A stretch of DNA of 7,030 bases from Spirochaetales bacterium (GCA_007126415.1 SLBH01000104.1:1-7030); one strand, 5' to 3'; counted from the first letter of the stretch, positions 1-5,673 are shown. Translations and numbers: made by a program. Notes: generated by a model from the sequence alone, not told the origin.

Positions 1-93
1 CGCGTACGCGAATACGGCGCCCCGAGAAGCGGCTTAAGTTTATTCACTTCACCGTCGATAATAATAACAGACCGGGCAAAGCCGGTTCCCTAA
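1..93 (+). other. possible 3' end of an upstream plus-strand gene
   Basis: The terminator that follows at 92-130 points rightward, so a plus-strand gene should end near here. Two frames could be its tail. Frame 1 is open from the window edge to TAA at 91-93 and would end ...ITDRAKPVP. Frame 2 is open to TAA at 34-36 and would end ...ANTAPREAA. The G+C-rich codon style fits frame 2 up to 36, and the sequence then turns AT-rich (TTTATTCACTT, ATAATAATAA), as expected of a 3' untranslated stretch. A short hairpin (ACCGG at 71-75 with CCGGT at 82-86) lies in that stretch. Too little is visible to name a product or to choose the frame firmly. Confidence 0.25.
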
Positions 94-130
94 AACGGTA
101 TGCGCCGACGTCCAGGCATACCGTTTTTTT
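92..130 (+). terminator. rho-independent terminator
   Basis: A perfect 12-bp stem (AAAACGGTATGC at 92-103 with GCATACCGTTTT at 116-127) encloses a 12-nt loop, and the T-run continues to 130 (seven T in all). The A-run at the 5' base and T-run at the 3' base are classic. On the minus strand the run after the stem is only four T, so the element works best on plus-strand transcripts entering from left of the window. It may weakly stop leftward transcripts from the lipoprotein gene. Confidence 0.88.
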
Positions 131-404
131 ATGTCCCATCATATTTCCCATCATATCAAAAATATGCACGATAATAATTTCACTCCCGCGTTCCGTGCTT
201 ACGATTGTATCGAGGACCATGTTTCCTAAAGGACACGAAGGGGAGGAATGGTATGCCGCTAATGCAGCCGGTAATCGTTCGCGTTGTAGCGGCTGTTAAT
301 CCCGTCGGCCGTCAACGGTCTGTCGGCCGGTCGTCCCAAACGCCTCCAGCCGACAAATCTCAAAAGATCCTTGCGCCTCACTCAGATAGTGATTTCACCG
401 AGTT
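131..404. other. intergenic region without a convincing gene
   Basis: The left part is AT-rich. It contains a 12-nt tandem repeat, TCCCATCATAT at 134-144 and again at 146-156, and a 10-nt word CGATAATAAT at 169-178 that also occurs at 56-65. GTCGGCCG is repeated at 304-311 and 322-329. A purine-rich GGGGAGGA at 240-247 precedes ATG at 253 and opens a 61-codon frame ending at 438, antisense to the lipoprotein tail. Its composition is not convincing as protein. No clear terminator for the leftward lipoprotein gene is visible here. Confidence 0.5.
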
Positions 405-797
405 CTATCTGCCGAGCATCGCGGCGATCTCGCTGTGAATGGTCTCGGATACGTCTCGATCGCCGAGGCCGACGCGCACAGCAATCTCGGTTGTTTCGTC
501 GGTTACCTTGTCCAGCGAAACCGTATAATCGCGGCCGTCGGCCATCTTGCCGCTGAAACTGCCGGAAAACGCGTCGTTGTTCTCCTCAACCACAACCATA
601 TCCAAGTTCGCCAACGCTCGGTCGGTGGCTTCCCACGCGCGCGGCAGCGTTGCATCGTATGTTGTCTTGAGGTTGCCCGACACATACGCGTAGGTACCCG
701 CTCCCGCTGCGGCACCGGCAAACAACAAACAACCCACCGCGCTCAGGGTCATCACCGCTACTACCATCACCAGTCCCAACCGTTTCATTCTTTTCAT
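405..797 (-). CDS. DUF3568-like lipoprotein, probably outer membrane or periplasm facing
   Basis: The 130-residue protein starts with a basic n-region (MKRMKR), a hydrophobic stretch and a lipobox-like LSAVGC, with the candidate acylated Cys at residue 23. The residue at -3 is Ala, which is tolerated but not ideal. A Gly/Ala-rich segment (GAAAGAGTYAYVSG) follows directly, then a roughly 90-residue soluble domain with alternating beta-like and helical stretches and a tail ending in AAMLGR. This arrangement (lipobox, GAAAGAGTYAYVSGNL, then a domain beginning with Ala-Trp-x-Ala-Thr) matches my memory of the DUF3568 family of small lipoproteins, whose function is unknown. ATG at 797 is preceded by AAGGA 8 nt upstream; a GTG directly in front (800) is 5 nt from the same site and would add one residue. 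The gene lies 80 nt downstream of the exported barrel-like protein and may be cotranscribed with it. Length and signal are seen; the family is inferred from recall. Confidence 0.8.
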   Translation of the reverse strand: MKRMKRLGLVMVVAVMTLSAVGCLLFAGAAAGAGTYAYVSGNLKTTYDATLPRAWEATDRALANLDMVVVEENNDAFSGSFSGKMADGRDYTVSLDKVTDETTEIAVRVGLGDRDVSETIHSEIAAMLGR

Positions 798-838
798 CAC
801 GTCTGTCCTTCCTTACCGACAACACACTTAGGTTAATC

Positions 839-865
839 GTCCCCCTTCTCCGGGAGAAGGGGGAC
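839..865. other. strong intercistronic hairpin without a T-run
   Basis: GTCCCCCTTCTCC (839-851) pairs perfectly over 13 bp with 853-865, leaving in practice a small CCGGG-type loop. It starts 15 nt after the stop of the exported-protein gene and about 40 nt before the lipoprotein start. No T-run follows on either strand (ACGATTAACC on the minus strand), so it is not a standard intrinsic terminator. Likely roles are protecting the 3' end of the upstream message or partial termination, which would give unequal expression of the two genes. The structure is seen; the role is inferred. Confidence 0.65.
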
Positions 866-880
866 TCCGATTCGCGCGTT

Positions 881-1378
881 CTACAACCAGAACAGTACAT
901 GGGCACCGAGCAGCCCGGAGCTGGTTTTGACGCTGAAGCCGTTGTCGGTGATGTCGAGCGCCATGATGTACGACGCCCCAACCGAAACCGGTCCCAGCAT
1001 AACGTCCGCACCGACTCTGCTGTTCAATCCTGCCTGCCGCGCAGGGCTGCTGTCGAAGTTGTTGGTAAAATTGGGTCCGGCACCCGCCGACAGGGTGACT
1101 ATCGCCACGTCAAGCGCTACACCGGCGTCTAGAAAGAGGTCCAGACTGTTGACGTCTCCTACCGAGTAAAGCCCGAGGGCTTGAGCCTGAAACCAACCCA
1201 CCCGATACCGTAAGTCTGCGCCGAAGCTGAATTGATCGACGTTCGCTTCCTCGATGTCAACCGATTGTCCGAGCAACACCGGAGACTTGAAGAACGCCGC
1301 AGGACCAACACCCAACTGTGCAAACGCAACCGACGGCGTAATCATCAGAACAGCCATAATCACAAGTAGTCTTTTCAT
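881..1378 (-). CDS. small exported protein, probable outer-membrane beta-barrel-like
   Basis: This 165-residue protein begins MKRLLVIMAVLMITPSVAFA, a textbook signal peptide with likely cleavage after AFA, before QLG. The mature part has no long hydrophobic helix. It consists of short alternating stretches rich in Gly, aromatic and small residues (for example FGADLRYRVGWFQAQALGLY and VSVGASYIMALDI) and ends in a hydrophobic/aromatic VLFWL, a pattern typical of small outer-membrane barrels. I do not recognise a named family. The frame is open to an ATG at 1399, but the ATG at 1378 is preferred because it starts the signal peptide directly and GGAG lies 8 nt upstream (within GGAGAGAAGGAC). The upstream leader is AT-rich with small repeats. 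The DUF3568-like lipoprotein lies just downstream, suggesting a shared envelope role. Export is well supported; the barrel fold is inference. Confidence 0.82.
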   Translation of the reverse strand: MKRLLVIMAVLMITPSVAFAQLGVGPAAFFKSPVLLGQSVDIEEANVDQFSFGADLRYRVGWFQAQALGLYSVGDVNSLDLFLDAGVALDVAIVTLSAGAGPNFTNNFDSSPARQAGLNSRVGADVMLGPVSVGASYIMALDITDNGFSVKTSSGLLGAHVLFWL

Positions 1379-1392
1379 GTCCTTCTCTCCTC

Positions 1393-1427
1393 GATTCATA
1401 ATGAATCTATGAACTAATCTACGAATT
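1393..1427. promoter_or_regulatory. AT-rich leader with a dyad and 12-nt direct repeats upstream of the exported-protein gene
   Basis: GATTCAT (1393-1399) and ATGAATC (1401-1407) form a perfect 7-bp inverted repeat around one base. Next to it AATCTATGAACT (1404-1415) and AATCTACGAATT (1416-1427) are 12-nt tandem copies with 10 matches. On the minus strand the repeats supply two TAGATT words that could act as -10 boxes, but I find no well-spaced -35. The block ends 14 nt before the start codon, so it would lie in or near the 5' untranslated region. It could be a regulator site or part of a promoter. Confidence 0.3.
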
Positions 1428-1490
1428 AAGTTGCGGATAATCGTCCGCTATCGTCTGTGCGCCGGCGTACATTGCGGGGGGCTTGATGTT

Positions 1491-1521
1491 CCGGGTTCCG
1501 GAAGGGCTCCGCAGGACCCGG
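1491..1521. other. G+C-rich nested hairpin downstream of chrA
   Basis: CCGGGT (1491-1496) pairs with ACCCGG (1516-1521), and inside it CGGA (1499-1502) pairs with TCCG (1508-1511). It lies in the 207-nt gap between the chrA stop and the next minus-strand gene. No T-run follows on either strand, so a role as chrA terminator is only possible, not shown. The rest of the gap (1522-1585) shows no gene or clear signal. Confidence 0.35.
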
Positions 1522-1585
1522 CGTCCCGTACACGGTTTCGGATTCGCTCAAAGGTTCAACGTTCTGACGAGCATATGAAAGACTG

Positions 1586-2782
1586 TCAGATCACGAACCC
1601 TGCGAAAACCGCGCCGCCGACGATGAGCGGGGCCGGCACCTTGCGCGACACCAGTAACGCTATCGAAAGCGCGGTGGCGAGGAGGTTCTCGAGGTACAGA
1701 CCGGAGGCCTGCAGCAGAATTACCGCGGCAATCGCGATCAGGCCCCCGGCTACGGCGTTAATCCCGCGCAGCGCGATGCGAACCGCTTTCATCTGCTTGA
1801 GACCTTCCCAGACCGGGTATACGAAATAGATCAACAGCAACCCGGGAAGAAAGATTCCGAGGCCGCCGGCGACGGCACCCGCCACTTGAGCCGCCGCCGT
1901 ACCGCTGCGCGCCGCCATGCCGCCGGCGTAGGCCGCGAAGCTGAACATCGGGCCCGGGAGTCCCTGAACCAAGCCGTAGCCGGTAAGGAACTCTTGATTG
2001 GTCATGAAGCCGCGTATCTCCACAAGCTCGCTATGCATCACCGGCACCACCACCTGGCCTCCCCCAAAGACAAGATACCCGTAGCGGTAGAAGCTCTCAA
2101 ACAGCTCAACGAGCCGGTGCTGCGTGACCGCTGCTGCCACGATGCCGCCCACGGCAATCGTGGCGAAGGCCAATAGGTAGCGCCAGGGCGGGTGCAAGGT
2201 GACCCGGTGCCAGATACCCGGTTCACGCGCCTGCAAAATGCTGACGATCCCTCCTGCCACCAACACCGCAGGAAACACCCAAGGCGCGCGAACCACGTAC
2301 GTGGTTACGGCTCCGAGGAGCATAAGAAACGCCGTTGAGAGGTCGTTCACGACTTTGCGTCCGATGCGAAAAGCGGCTACGACGATAAAGCCGACCGCCA
2401 TGGGCCCGATGTAGCGCAGCACGTCGTAAGACACCTCGTAAACGGCCAGAAACTGATAGAGAAACGACAGGATCGTCATCAGAGTGAGCACCGGCAACGC
2501 CCAGACCAGCATAGTCAAGAACGCCGTAAGCGGCCCACCGATCTTATACCCAATTGAGACGATGGTTTGCGTGCTGGTAGGCCCGGGCAGGATGCTACAG
2601 AGCGCGATCAGCTCGATCAGCTCGGCCTCGCTCAGATACGTGCGCTTCACCACAAGCTGATCGATGAACACACTCATATGCGACTCAGGCCCTCCGTAGG
2701 CGCCGAGCGAGCATACAAGAACATCCTTCAAAAACGCGAGCAGTCGCGGCTCGCTGCGCTGTACGGCTTCGTGACGCTGCAT
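1586..2782 (-). CDS. chrA: chromate transporter family protein, two-domain (long-chain) ChrA
   Basis: This 398-residue polytopic membrane protein has the internal duplication of the CHR family. The N-terminal half carries AYGGPESHMSVF (residues 28-39) and SILPGPTSTQ (63-72). The C-terminal half carries FGGGQVVVPVMHSE (239-252) and GLVQGLPGPMFSFAAYAGG (270-288). Paired FGGG/GGP and LPGP motifs are the family signature, and about 400 residues is the usual length of the long-chain form. Characterised members export chromate from the cytoplasm, but many family members have unknown substrates, so chromate is not proven here. ATG 2782 lies 1 nt after the padR stop, and GAGGAG (2790-2795), inside the end of padR, is 7 nt from the start, so the two genes are probably translationally coupled. 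No chrB is visible. The C-terminus runs hydrophobic to the stop (GGAVFAGFVI), which is normal for the family. Confidence 0.93.
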   Translation of the reverse strand: MQRHEAVQRSEPRLLAFLKDVLVCSLGAYGGPESHMSVFIDQLVVKRTYLSEAELIELIALCSILPGPTSTQTIVSIGYKIGGPLTAFLTMLVWALPVLTLMTILSFLYQFLAVYEVSYDVLRYIGPMAVGFIVVAAFRIGRKVVNDLSTAFLMLLGAVTTYVVRAPWVFPAVLVAGGIVSILQAREPGIWHRVTLHPPWRYLLAFATIAVGGIVAAAVTQHRLVELFESFYRYGYLVFGGGQVVVPVMHSELVEIRGFMTNQEFLTGYGLVQGLPGPMFSFAAYAGGMAARSGTAAAQVAGAVAGGLGIFLPGLLLIYFVYPVWEGLKQMKAVRIALRGINAVAGGLIAIAAVILLQASGLYLENLLATALSIALLVSRKVPAPLIVGGAVFAGFVI

Positions 2783-2783
2783 T

Positions 2784-3101
2784 CTAGGGCTCCTCGAGGA
2801 GTTCGCGGGTTAACTCACGGGCCTGCGCCTTGCCGCGTTCAAGGGCCTCCACCCCGGCCTCGGTGGCTACGTAGTACTTGCGCCGCCTGCCGTGCACGGT
2901 GCGCTCGTGGTGTTCGAGGTACCCTGCCCGTTCAAGCGCGTGCAACGTGGGATACAGCGTTCCCGGACTCAGCTCATAGCCGTGCGTTCCGAGCTCCTCC
3001 ACAAGGTCAACCCCGCAGATCGGCTCCTGAGCTGCGTGGTGCAGTATGTGGAGTTTGATAAACCCTAGGAAGAACTCGCGAGTAAGCTCCATTCCCGACA
3101 T
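2784..3101 (-). CDS. PadR-family transcriptional regulator
   Basis: This 105-residue protein is a winged-helix regulator of the short PadR type. The signature LSPGTLYPTLHALERAGYL spans residues 44-62 and contains the recognition helix. The wing is HGRRRKYYVATEAG (70-83), and a charged C-terminal helix (ALERGKAQARELTRELLEE) would mediate dimerisation. The open frame extends upstream to 3158, but the ATG at 3101 is preferred. It gives the standard N-terminus of the family (a few residues before LTREFFLGFIKLHIL), a purine-rich GGGGGA is 5 nt upstream, and the extension would run through the promoter/operator area. ATG 3092 is an alternative start. PadR proteins are mostly repressors that bind dyads in their own promoters and often control adjacent transporter genes. 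Here padR leads an operon with chrA and is divergent from an MFS gene. A single Cys (residue 29) is present; its role is unknown. Confidence 0.92.
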   Translation of the reverse strand: MSGMELTREFFLGFIKLHILHHAAQEPICGVDLVEELGTHGYELSPGTLYPTLHALERAGYLEHHERTVHGRRRKYYVATEAGVEALERGKAQARELTRELLEEP

Positions 3102-3135
3102 AGCTTCCCCCGTCCTATAACCGCTCCGCGAAGCC

Positions 3136-3164
3136 TTGACGCAACCACGTCCGCCCAATAATAT
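3136..3164 (+). promoter_or_regulatory. sigma70-type promoter for the MFS gene
   Basis: TTGACG at 3136-3141 and TAATAT at 3159-3164 are separated by exactly 17 bp, each with five of six consensus bases. The start of transcription would fall near 3171, in the middle of the palindrome ACGATATCGT, leaving a leader of about 70 nt before ATG 3241. The dyad at 3162-3189 overlaps the 3' half of the -10 box and the start site, the usual place for a repressor. Confidence 0.7.
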
Positions 3165-3189
3165 CCTACAACGATATCGTATCTGGATA
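3162..3189. promoter_or_regulatory. candidate PadR operator shared by divergent promoters
   Basis: A symmetrical dyad is built as TATCC (3162-3166), 4 nt, ACGATATCGT (3171-3180), 4 nt, GGATA (3185-3189). The core palindrome and the outer arms share the same centre, between 3175 and 3176. Two-part dyads rich in GATATC or ATAT words are common PadR targets. The left arm overlaps the -10 box of the plus-strand promoter and the right arm that of the minus-strand promoter, so one bound dimer or pair of dimers could silence both. The symmetry is seen; assignment to this PadR is inferred from adjacency. Confidence 0.6.
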
Positions 3190-3216
3190 CTAGGTTACTC
3201 GGAGCGTGTTGATCAA
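3187..3216 (-). promoter_or_regulatory. probable promoter of the padR-chrA operon
   Basis: On the minus strand TTGATC (3216-3211) and TAGTAT (3192-3187) are 18 bp apart, each with four of six consensus bases. Transcription would begin near 3180, inside the dyad, giving a leader of roughly 80 nt before padR. It is weaker than the opposing plus-strand promoter. Other AT-rich words (GATATT, TATTAT near 3158-3165) lack a matching -35. Confidence 0.4.
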
Positions 3217-3228
3217 GCGTGTTGATCG
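3203..3228 (+). repeat. 13-nt tandem duplication in the MFS leader
   Basis: AGCGTGTTGATCA (3203-3215) is followed at once by AGCGTGTTGATCG (3216-3228), 12 of 13 bases identical. It lies between the promoter/operator and the start codon at 3241. The junction of the two copies contributes the -35 box of the opposing padR promoter (GATCAA, 3211-3216). It may be a recent slippage duplication or a paired binding site. Confidence 0.7.
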
Positions 3229-3240
3229 CGAGAGGGGTGC

Positions 3241-4518
3241 ATGAGCGGCAGGCGGAAACCGAGCGGCTTCGTCAAAGACAGACAGTATTACAAGTTCTGC
3301 GCTTACGGGTTTCTCAAGAACCTGCGCTTCTACGAGCCGTTCTTGATGCTGTTCTTCCTCGAGAAGGGTCTCTCGTACACGCAGATCGGCGCTCTGTACG
3401 CTGCGCGTGAGATTCTCGTTAATCTGACTGAGGTACCGTCGGGATTGATCGCCGATGCGCTCGGGCGGCGGCTTATGATGGTTGCGTCGTTTGTGGGGTA
3501 CGTCTTTGCGTTTGTGACCTTCTATTTCGCCGCCGAGTACTGGGTGTTGTTCGTCGCAATGGCGTTTTACGCCTTTGGCGAGGCATTCCGCACCGGCACG
3601 CACAAGGCGATGATATTCGACTACCTGCGCGCGATGGGACGAGAGGACCTGCGGACTCATTACTACGGCCACACGCGTTCGTGGTCGCAACGCGGCGCGG
3701 CGCTTTCGGCACTGATCGCGGCGGCGCTGGTGTTTCGCCACGACTCTTACGCCCCGGTTTTTCTGTTCACGATTATTCCGTATCTGCTCGATCTGCTCCT
3801 CATCCTCAGCTATCCGCGCAGTCTCGACGGCCCCCGACACACCAGCAAGAAAGGCGTTCGCGATGAGTTTGCAGGGGTGATGCAGTCGTTGATTACGAGC
3901 ATGCGTAATCCTGCGGCTTTGCGCGCGGTCGCCAATCAAGCGCTCTACAGCGGCTACTACAAAGCCGGCAAAGACTACCTGCAACCGATTCTGCAGGCCG
4001 CTGCGCTCACCGTCCCGGTGGCACTCGGCCTCGCCGCCCGCGAGCGCACCGCGATCATTACCGGCGTAGTCTACTGCCTTTTGTACATCATGACCTCTGC
4101 GGCCTCGCGGCGTTCCGGACACCTGGCCGAACGGTTCACCGACCTTGCGACGCCCCTAAACGCCACTCTGTTGGTCGGCGTTGGGCTCGGCGCGCTGAGC
4201 GGCGGGCTGTACTGGGTGGGAGTTCCGATTGCGGCGGTGGTGGTCTATCTCGGAATATACCTGCTTGAGAACCTCCGCAAGCCGATGGGTATCACCTACG
4301 TCAGCTCGCGAATGGACCAGCAGTCGCTGGCCTCTGCGCTTTCGGTGGAGTCGCAGGCCGAAGCGCTTTTCACGGCCGCAATCGCGCTTGCGCTCGGCGT
4401 GCTCAGCAGCATCTTCGGTCTCGGCACCGCTCTGGTGATCGTTTCGCTTGTGTGCGCGGTTATTGGCTACCTAATCCGCTTGCCGGTGGAAGCGCCTCAC
4501 CACCCGCCTCCCGGGTGA
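3241..4518 (+). CDS. major facilitator superfamily (MFS) transporter
   Basis: This 425-residue integral membrane protein has the MFS size and hydrophobic pattern of about 12 helices. A motif A-like loop, GLIADALGRR (residues 68-77), lies between helices 2 and 3. The N-terminus FLKNLRFYEPFLMLFFLEKGLSYTQIG (24-50) is the usual helix 1 with an outer turn. The central charged loop (about 192-228) joins the two halves. The second half contains LLENLRKPMG (341-350) and a hydrophobic end before a Pro/His-rich tail (APHHPPPG). Such proteins are proton-driven carriers, often drug or metabolite exporters; the substrate cannot be read here. ATG 3241 has GAGAGGGG just upstream. The gene is divergent from padR-chrA and probably repressed through the dyad at 3162-3189, which suggests an efflux role induced by a PadR ligand. 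The family is certain; the function is open. Confidence 0.92.
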   Translation: MSGRRKPSGFVKDRQYYKFCAYGFLKNLRFYEPFLMLFFLEKGLSYTQIGALYAAREILVNLTEVPSGLIADALGRRLMMVASFVGYVFAFVTFYFAAEYWVLFVAMAFYAFGEAFRTGTHKAMIFDYLRAMGREDLRTHYYGHTRSWSQRGAALSALIAAALVFRHDSYAPVFLFTIIPYLLDLLLILSYPRSLDGPRHTSKKGVRDEFAGVMQSLITSMRNPAALRAVANQALYSGYYKAGKDYLQPILQAAALTVPVALGLAARERTAIITGVVYCLLYIMTSAASRRSGHLAERFTDLATPLNATLLVGVGLGALSGGLYWVGVPIAAVVVYLGIYLLENLRKPMGITYVSSRMDQQSLASALSVESQAEALFTAAIALALGVLSSIFGLGTALVIVSLVCAVIGYLIRLPVEAPHHPPPG

Positions 4519-4531
4519 CGGGTGACGGGTG
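4512..4531 (+). repeat. tandem CGGGTGA repeat over the MFS stop codon
   Basis: CGGGTGA occurs at 4512-4518 and 4519-4525, followed by a partial third copy CGGGTG (4526-4531). The TGA stop of the MFS gene is in the first copy. CACCCG at 4501-4506 can pair with any of the CGGGTG units (closest: a 6-bp stem with a 5-nt loop), so a small hairpin can form at the end of the message. Confidence 0.6.
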
Positions 4532-4585
4532 CAAACTCCTCGGGACTGGAAACCTCATGATCGCGAATCGCCCGCCGCAGTTCAT

Positions 4586-4603
4586 GCGCGACCCCGGTCG
4601 CGC
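4586..4603. terminator. G+C-rich hairpin between convergent genes, possible terminator
   Basis: GCGCGACC (4586-4593) and GGTCGCGC (4596-4603) are perfect inverted repeats, in practice a 7-bp stem with a 4-nt loop. It lies in the 143-nt gap between the converging MFS and kinase genes, where both transcripts should end. No T-run follows in either direction, so it is not a standard intrinsic terminator. A weaker stem, CGCCT (4639-4643) with AGGCG (4649-4653), lies nearby. The remainder of the gap shows no gene. Confidence 0.35.
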
Positions 4604-4661
4604 CGTCGGAGCGGCCCCGGCTCAACGCGCCGCGAGGTCGCCTGACAGAGGCGCCGAGCGC

Positions 4662-5630
4662 TCACGGCTTTTGCTGTTCGCACTGTGACACCGGAAAGCG
4701 TACTTCCACAACGGCGCCGCCGTCGTTGCGGAGCTCGGTTTTCCAGCCGGGGTTGCTCCCGATGGTGCGGATAAGCGTGAGACCGTACGAGCTGAGCTCG
4801 TCGCTCTCGAGCGCTCCGTGGGGAAGACCGGGGCCGTTGTCGGCGATCGTGAGGCGGACCTCATCGCCCTCACGCGTGCTCTGAAGGCGAATCTCAGGGG
4901 CGCCGTAAGGTGGGCGGCCGTACTTGAAGGCGTTGGTGAGCGCTTCGTTTACAATCAAGCCTGCGTAGAGAATATTCTTTGCCGCCACGGGATAATCGCC
5001 GAGATCGAGGTGCATACGCACCGCGTGGTCGGCATACTTCTCGGCCACCGCGGCCGCGAGGCGTTCGAGATAGCGCTTGAAAGACAGCCCGCCGCGTTCA
5101 CCGCCGCGTTCGTCGGCGCTATCCTTACCGAGGCCGTCGCGATAGAGGCTCTCGTGGAGCAGCGAAAACGAGTAGATGCGCGAGTCGAGGTCGTTGAGAA
5201 ACGCGCGCTCGTCTTCCTTGCGCGTGGAGTCTTGCTGCAGCCGTACCAAGCCCTGCAGCAGCTGCAGATCGTTCTTTACCTGGTGATGCGATTCGCGGAT
5301 CAAAACGTCTTTCGCCTCCAGCTCATGCATTCTGCGTTTCTGAATGCGCTCGAACGCCGGACGAAACAACGCGAGGCCCACCAACATCAGTACCGAGATC
5401 ACGAGCGCGATGTACTCCGCTACATGTGCCCCATCGAGAAAATCGGCAACACCGAATAGGCCCAGGAGGCTCGTCATGCGCCGCACCGCCATCAGAACGA
5501 TGGCGGCCGAGACGCAGAGCCATGGTTTGTGAAACCCGGAAATAACGGCAAGGCGCAGGCCCACGCCCGCCGCAGCGAGTTGAAGGAGTATAGAAAGCGT
5601 GAGAACCCAGGGGAGCCACGACTCGGTCAA
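4662..5630 (-). CDS. membrane-bound sensor histidine kinase, HisKA_2 type
   Basis: From the TTG at 5630 the protein has 322 residues. Three hydrophobic helices (about 6-30, 36-59 and 71-89) anchor it in the inner membrane with almost no extracytoplasmic loop, so it may sense a signal in or near the membrane. A short linker helix leads to the H-box RESHHQVKNDLQLLQGLV (112-129), with the phosphoacceptor in the HH pair at 115-116, typical of HisKA_2 kinases. The ATPase domain has the N-box NEALTNAFKYG (228-238), the G1 box DNGPGLP (264-270) and the G2 box SYGLTLIRTIG (281-291). All catalytic parts are present. The frame is open to a GTG at 5708, but the TTG is preferred because AAGGAGGAG ends 3 nt before it and a good promoter lies in the extension. 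No response regulator gene is adjacent, so its partner is encoded elsewhere. The stimulus is unknown. Confidence 0.9.
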   Translation of the reverse strand: MTESWLPWVLTLSILLQLAAAGVGLRLAVISGFHKPWLCVSAAIVLMAVRRMTSLLGLFGVADFLDGAHVAEYIALVISVLMLVGLALFRPAFERIQKRRMHELEAKDVLIRESHHQVKNDLQLLQGLVRLQQDSTRKEDERAFLNDLDSRIYSFSLLHESLYRDGLGKDSADERGGERGGLSFKRYLERLAAAVAEKYADHAVRMHLDLGDYPVAAKNILYAGLIVNEALTNAFKYGRPPYGAPEIRLQSTREGDEVRLTIADNGPGLPHGALESDELSSYGLTLIRTIGSNPGWKTELRNDGGAVVEVRFPVSQCEQQKP

Positions 5631-5633
5631 ACA

Positions 5634-5642
5634 CTCCTCCTT
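5634..5642 (-). promoter_or_regulatory. Shine-Dalgarno that sets the kinase start
   Basis: On the minus strand AAGGAGGAG (5642-5634) contains the full AGGAGG, 5 nt from the TTG at 5630. The longer-frame GTG at 5708 has no recognisable ribosome-binding site (CCGCTGTTT precedes it). This is the main reason for choosing the shorter protein. Confidence 0.7.
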
Positions 5643-5673
5643 CAACGGTTTACACTTTCTATACTCACTAGAG

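Noticed and set aside
1..10. Perfect 10-bp palindrome CGCGTACGCG at the window edge
   Set aside because: Short palindromes of this kind are frequent in G+C-rich DNA, and it probably lies within the upstream coding region.
56..127. Resemblance of GGGCAAAGCCGG...CCCTAAA to parts of the c-di-GMP-I (GEMM) riboswitch
   Set aside because: Only short words match. The paired P1 arms, the full GCAAAGCC context with its preceding helix, and the tetraloop receptor are not present. A terminator at the end of an upstream gene explains the 3' part.
1379..1399. Start of the exported protein at ATG 1399
   Set aside because: It would put seven polar residues before the signal peptide. ATG 1378 has a proper ribosome-binding site and a standard signal sequence.
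3102..3158. N-terminal extension of PadR to the start at 3158
   Set aside because: It would add 19 residues not typical of the family and with no Shine-Dalgarno, and the region is better explained as the padR leader.
3190..4122. Long open frame of 310 codons on the minus strand
   Set aside because: It lies antisense to the MFS gene, is rich in Arg, His and Glu without any domain or hydrophobic pattern, and has no ribosome-binding site. The plus-strand frame has clear MFS motifs. It is a shadow of G+C-rich codon usage.
4818..5459. 213-codon open frame on the plus strand
   Set aside because: It is antisense to the histidine kinase catalytic region, which carries all kinase boxes in the correct order. 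No motif or start signal supports it.
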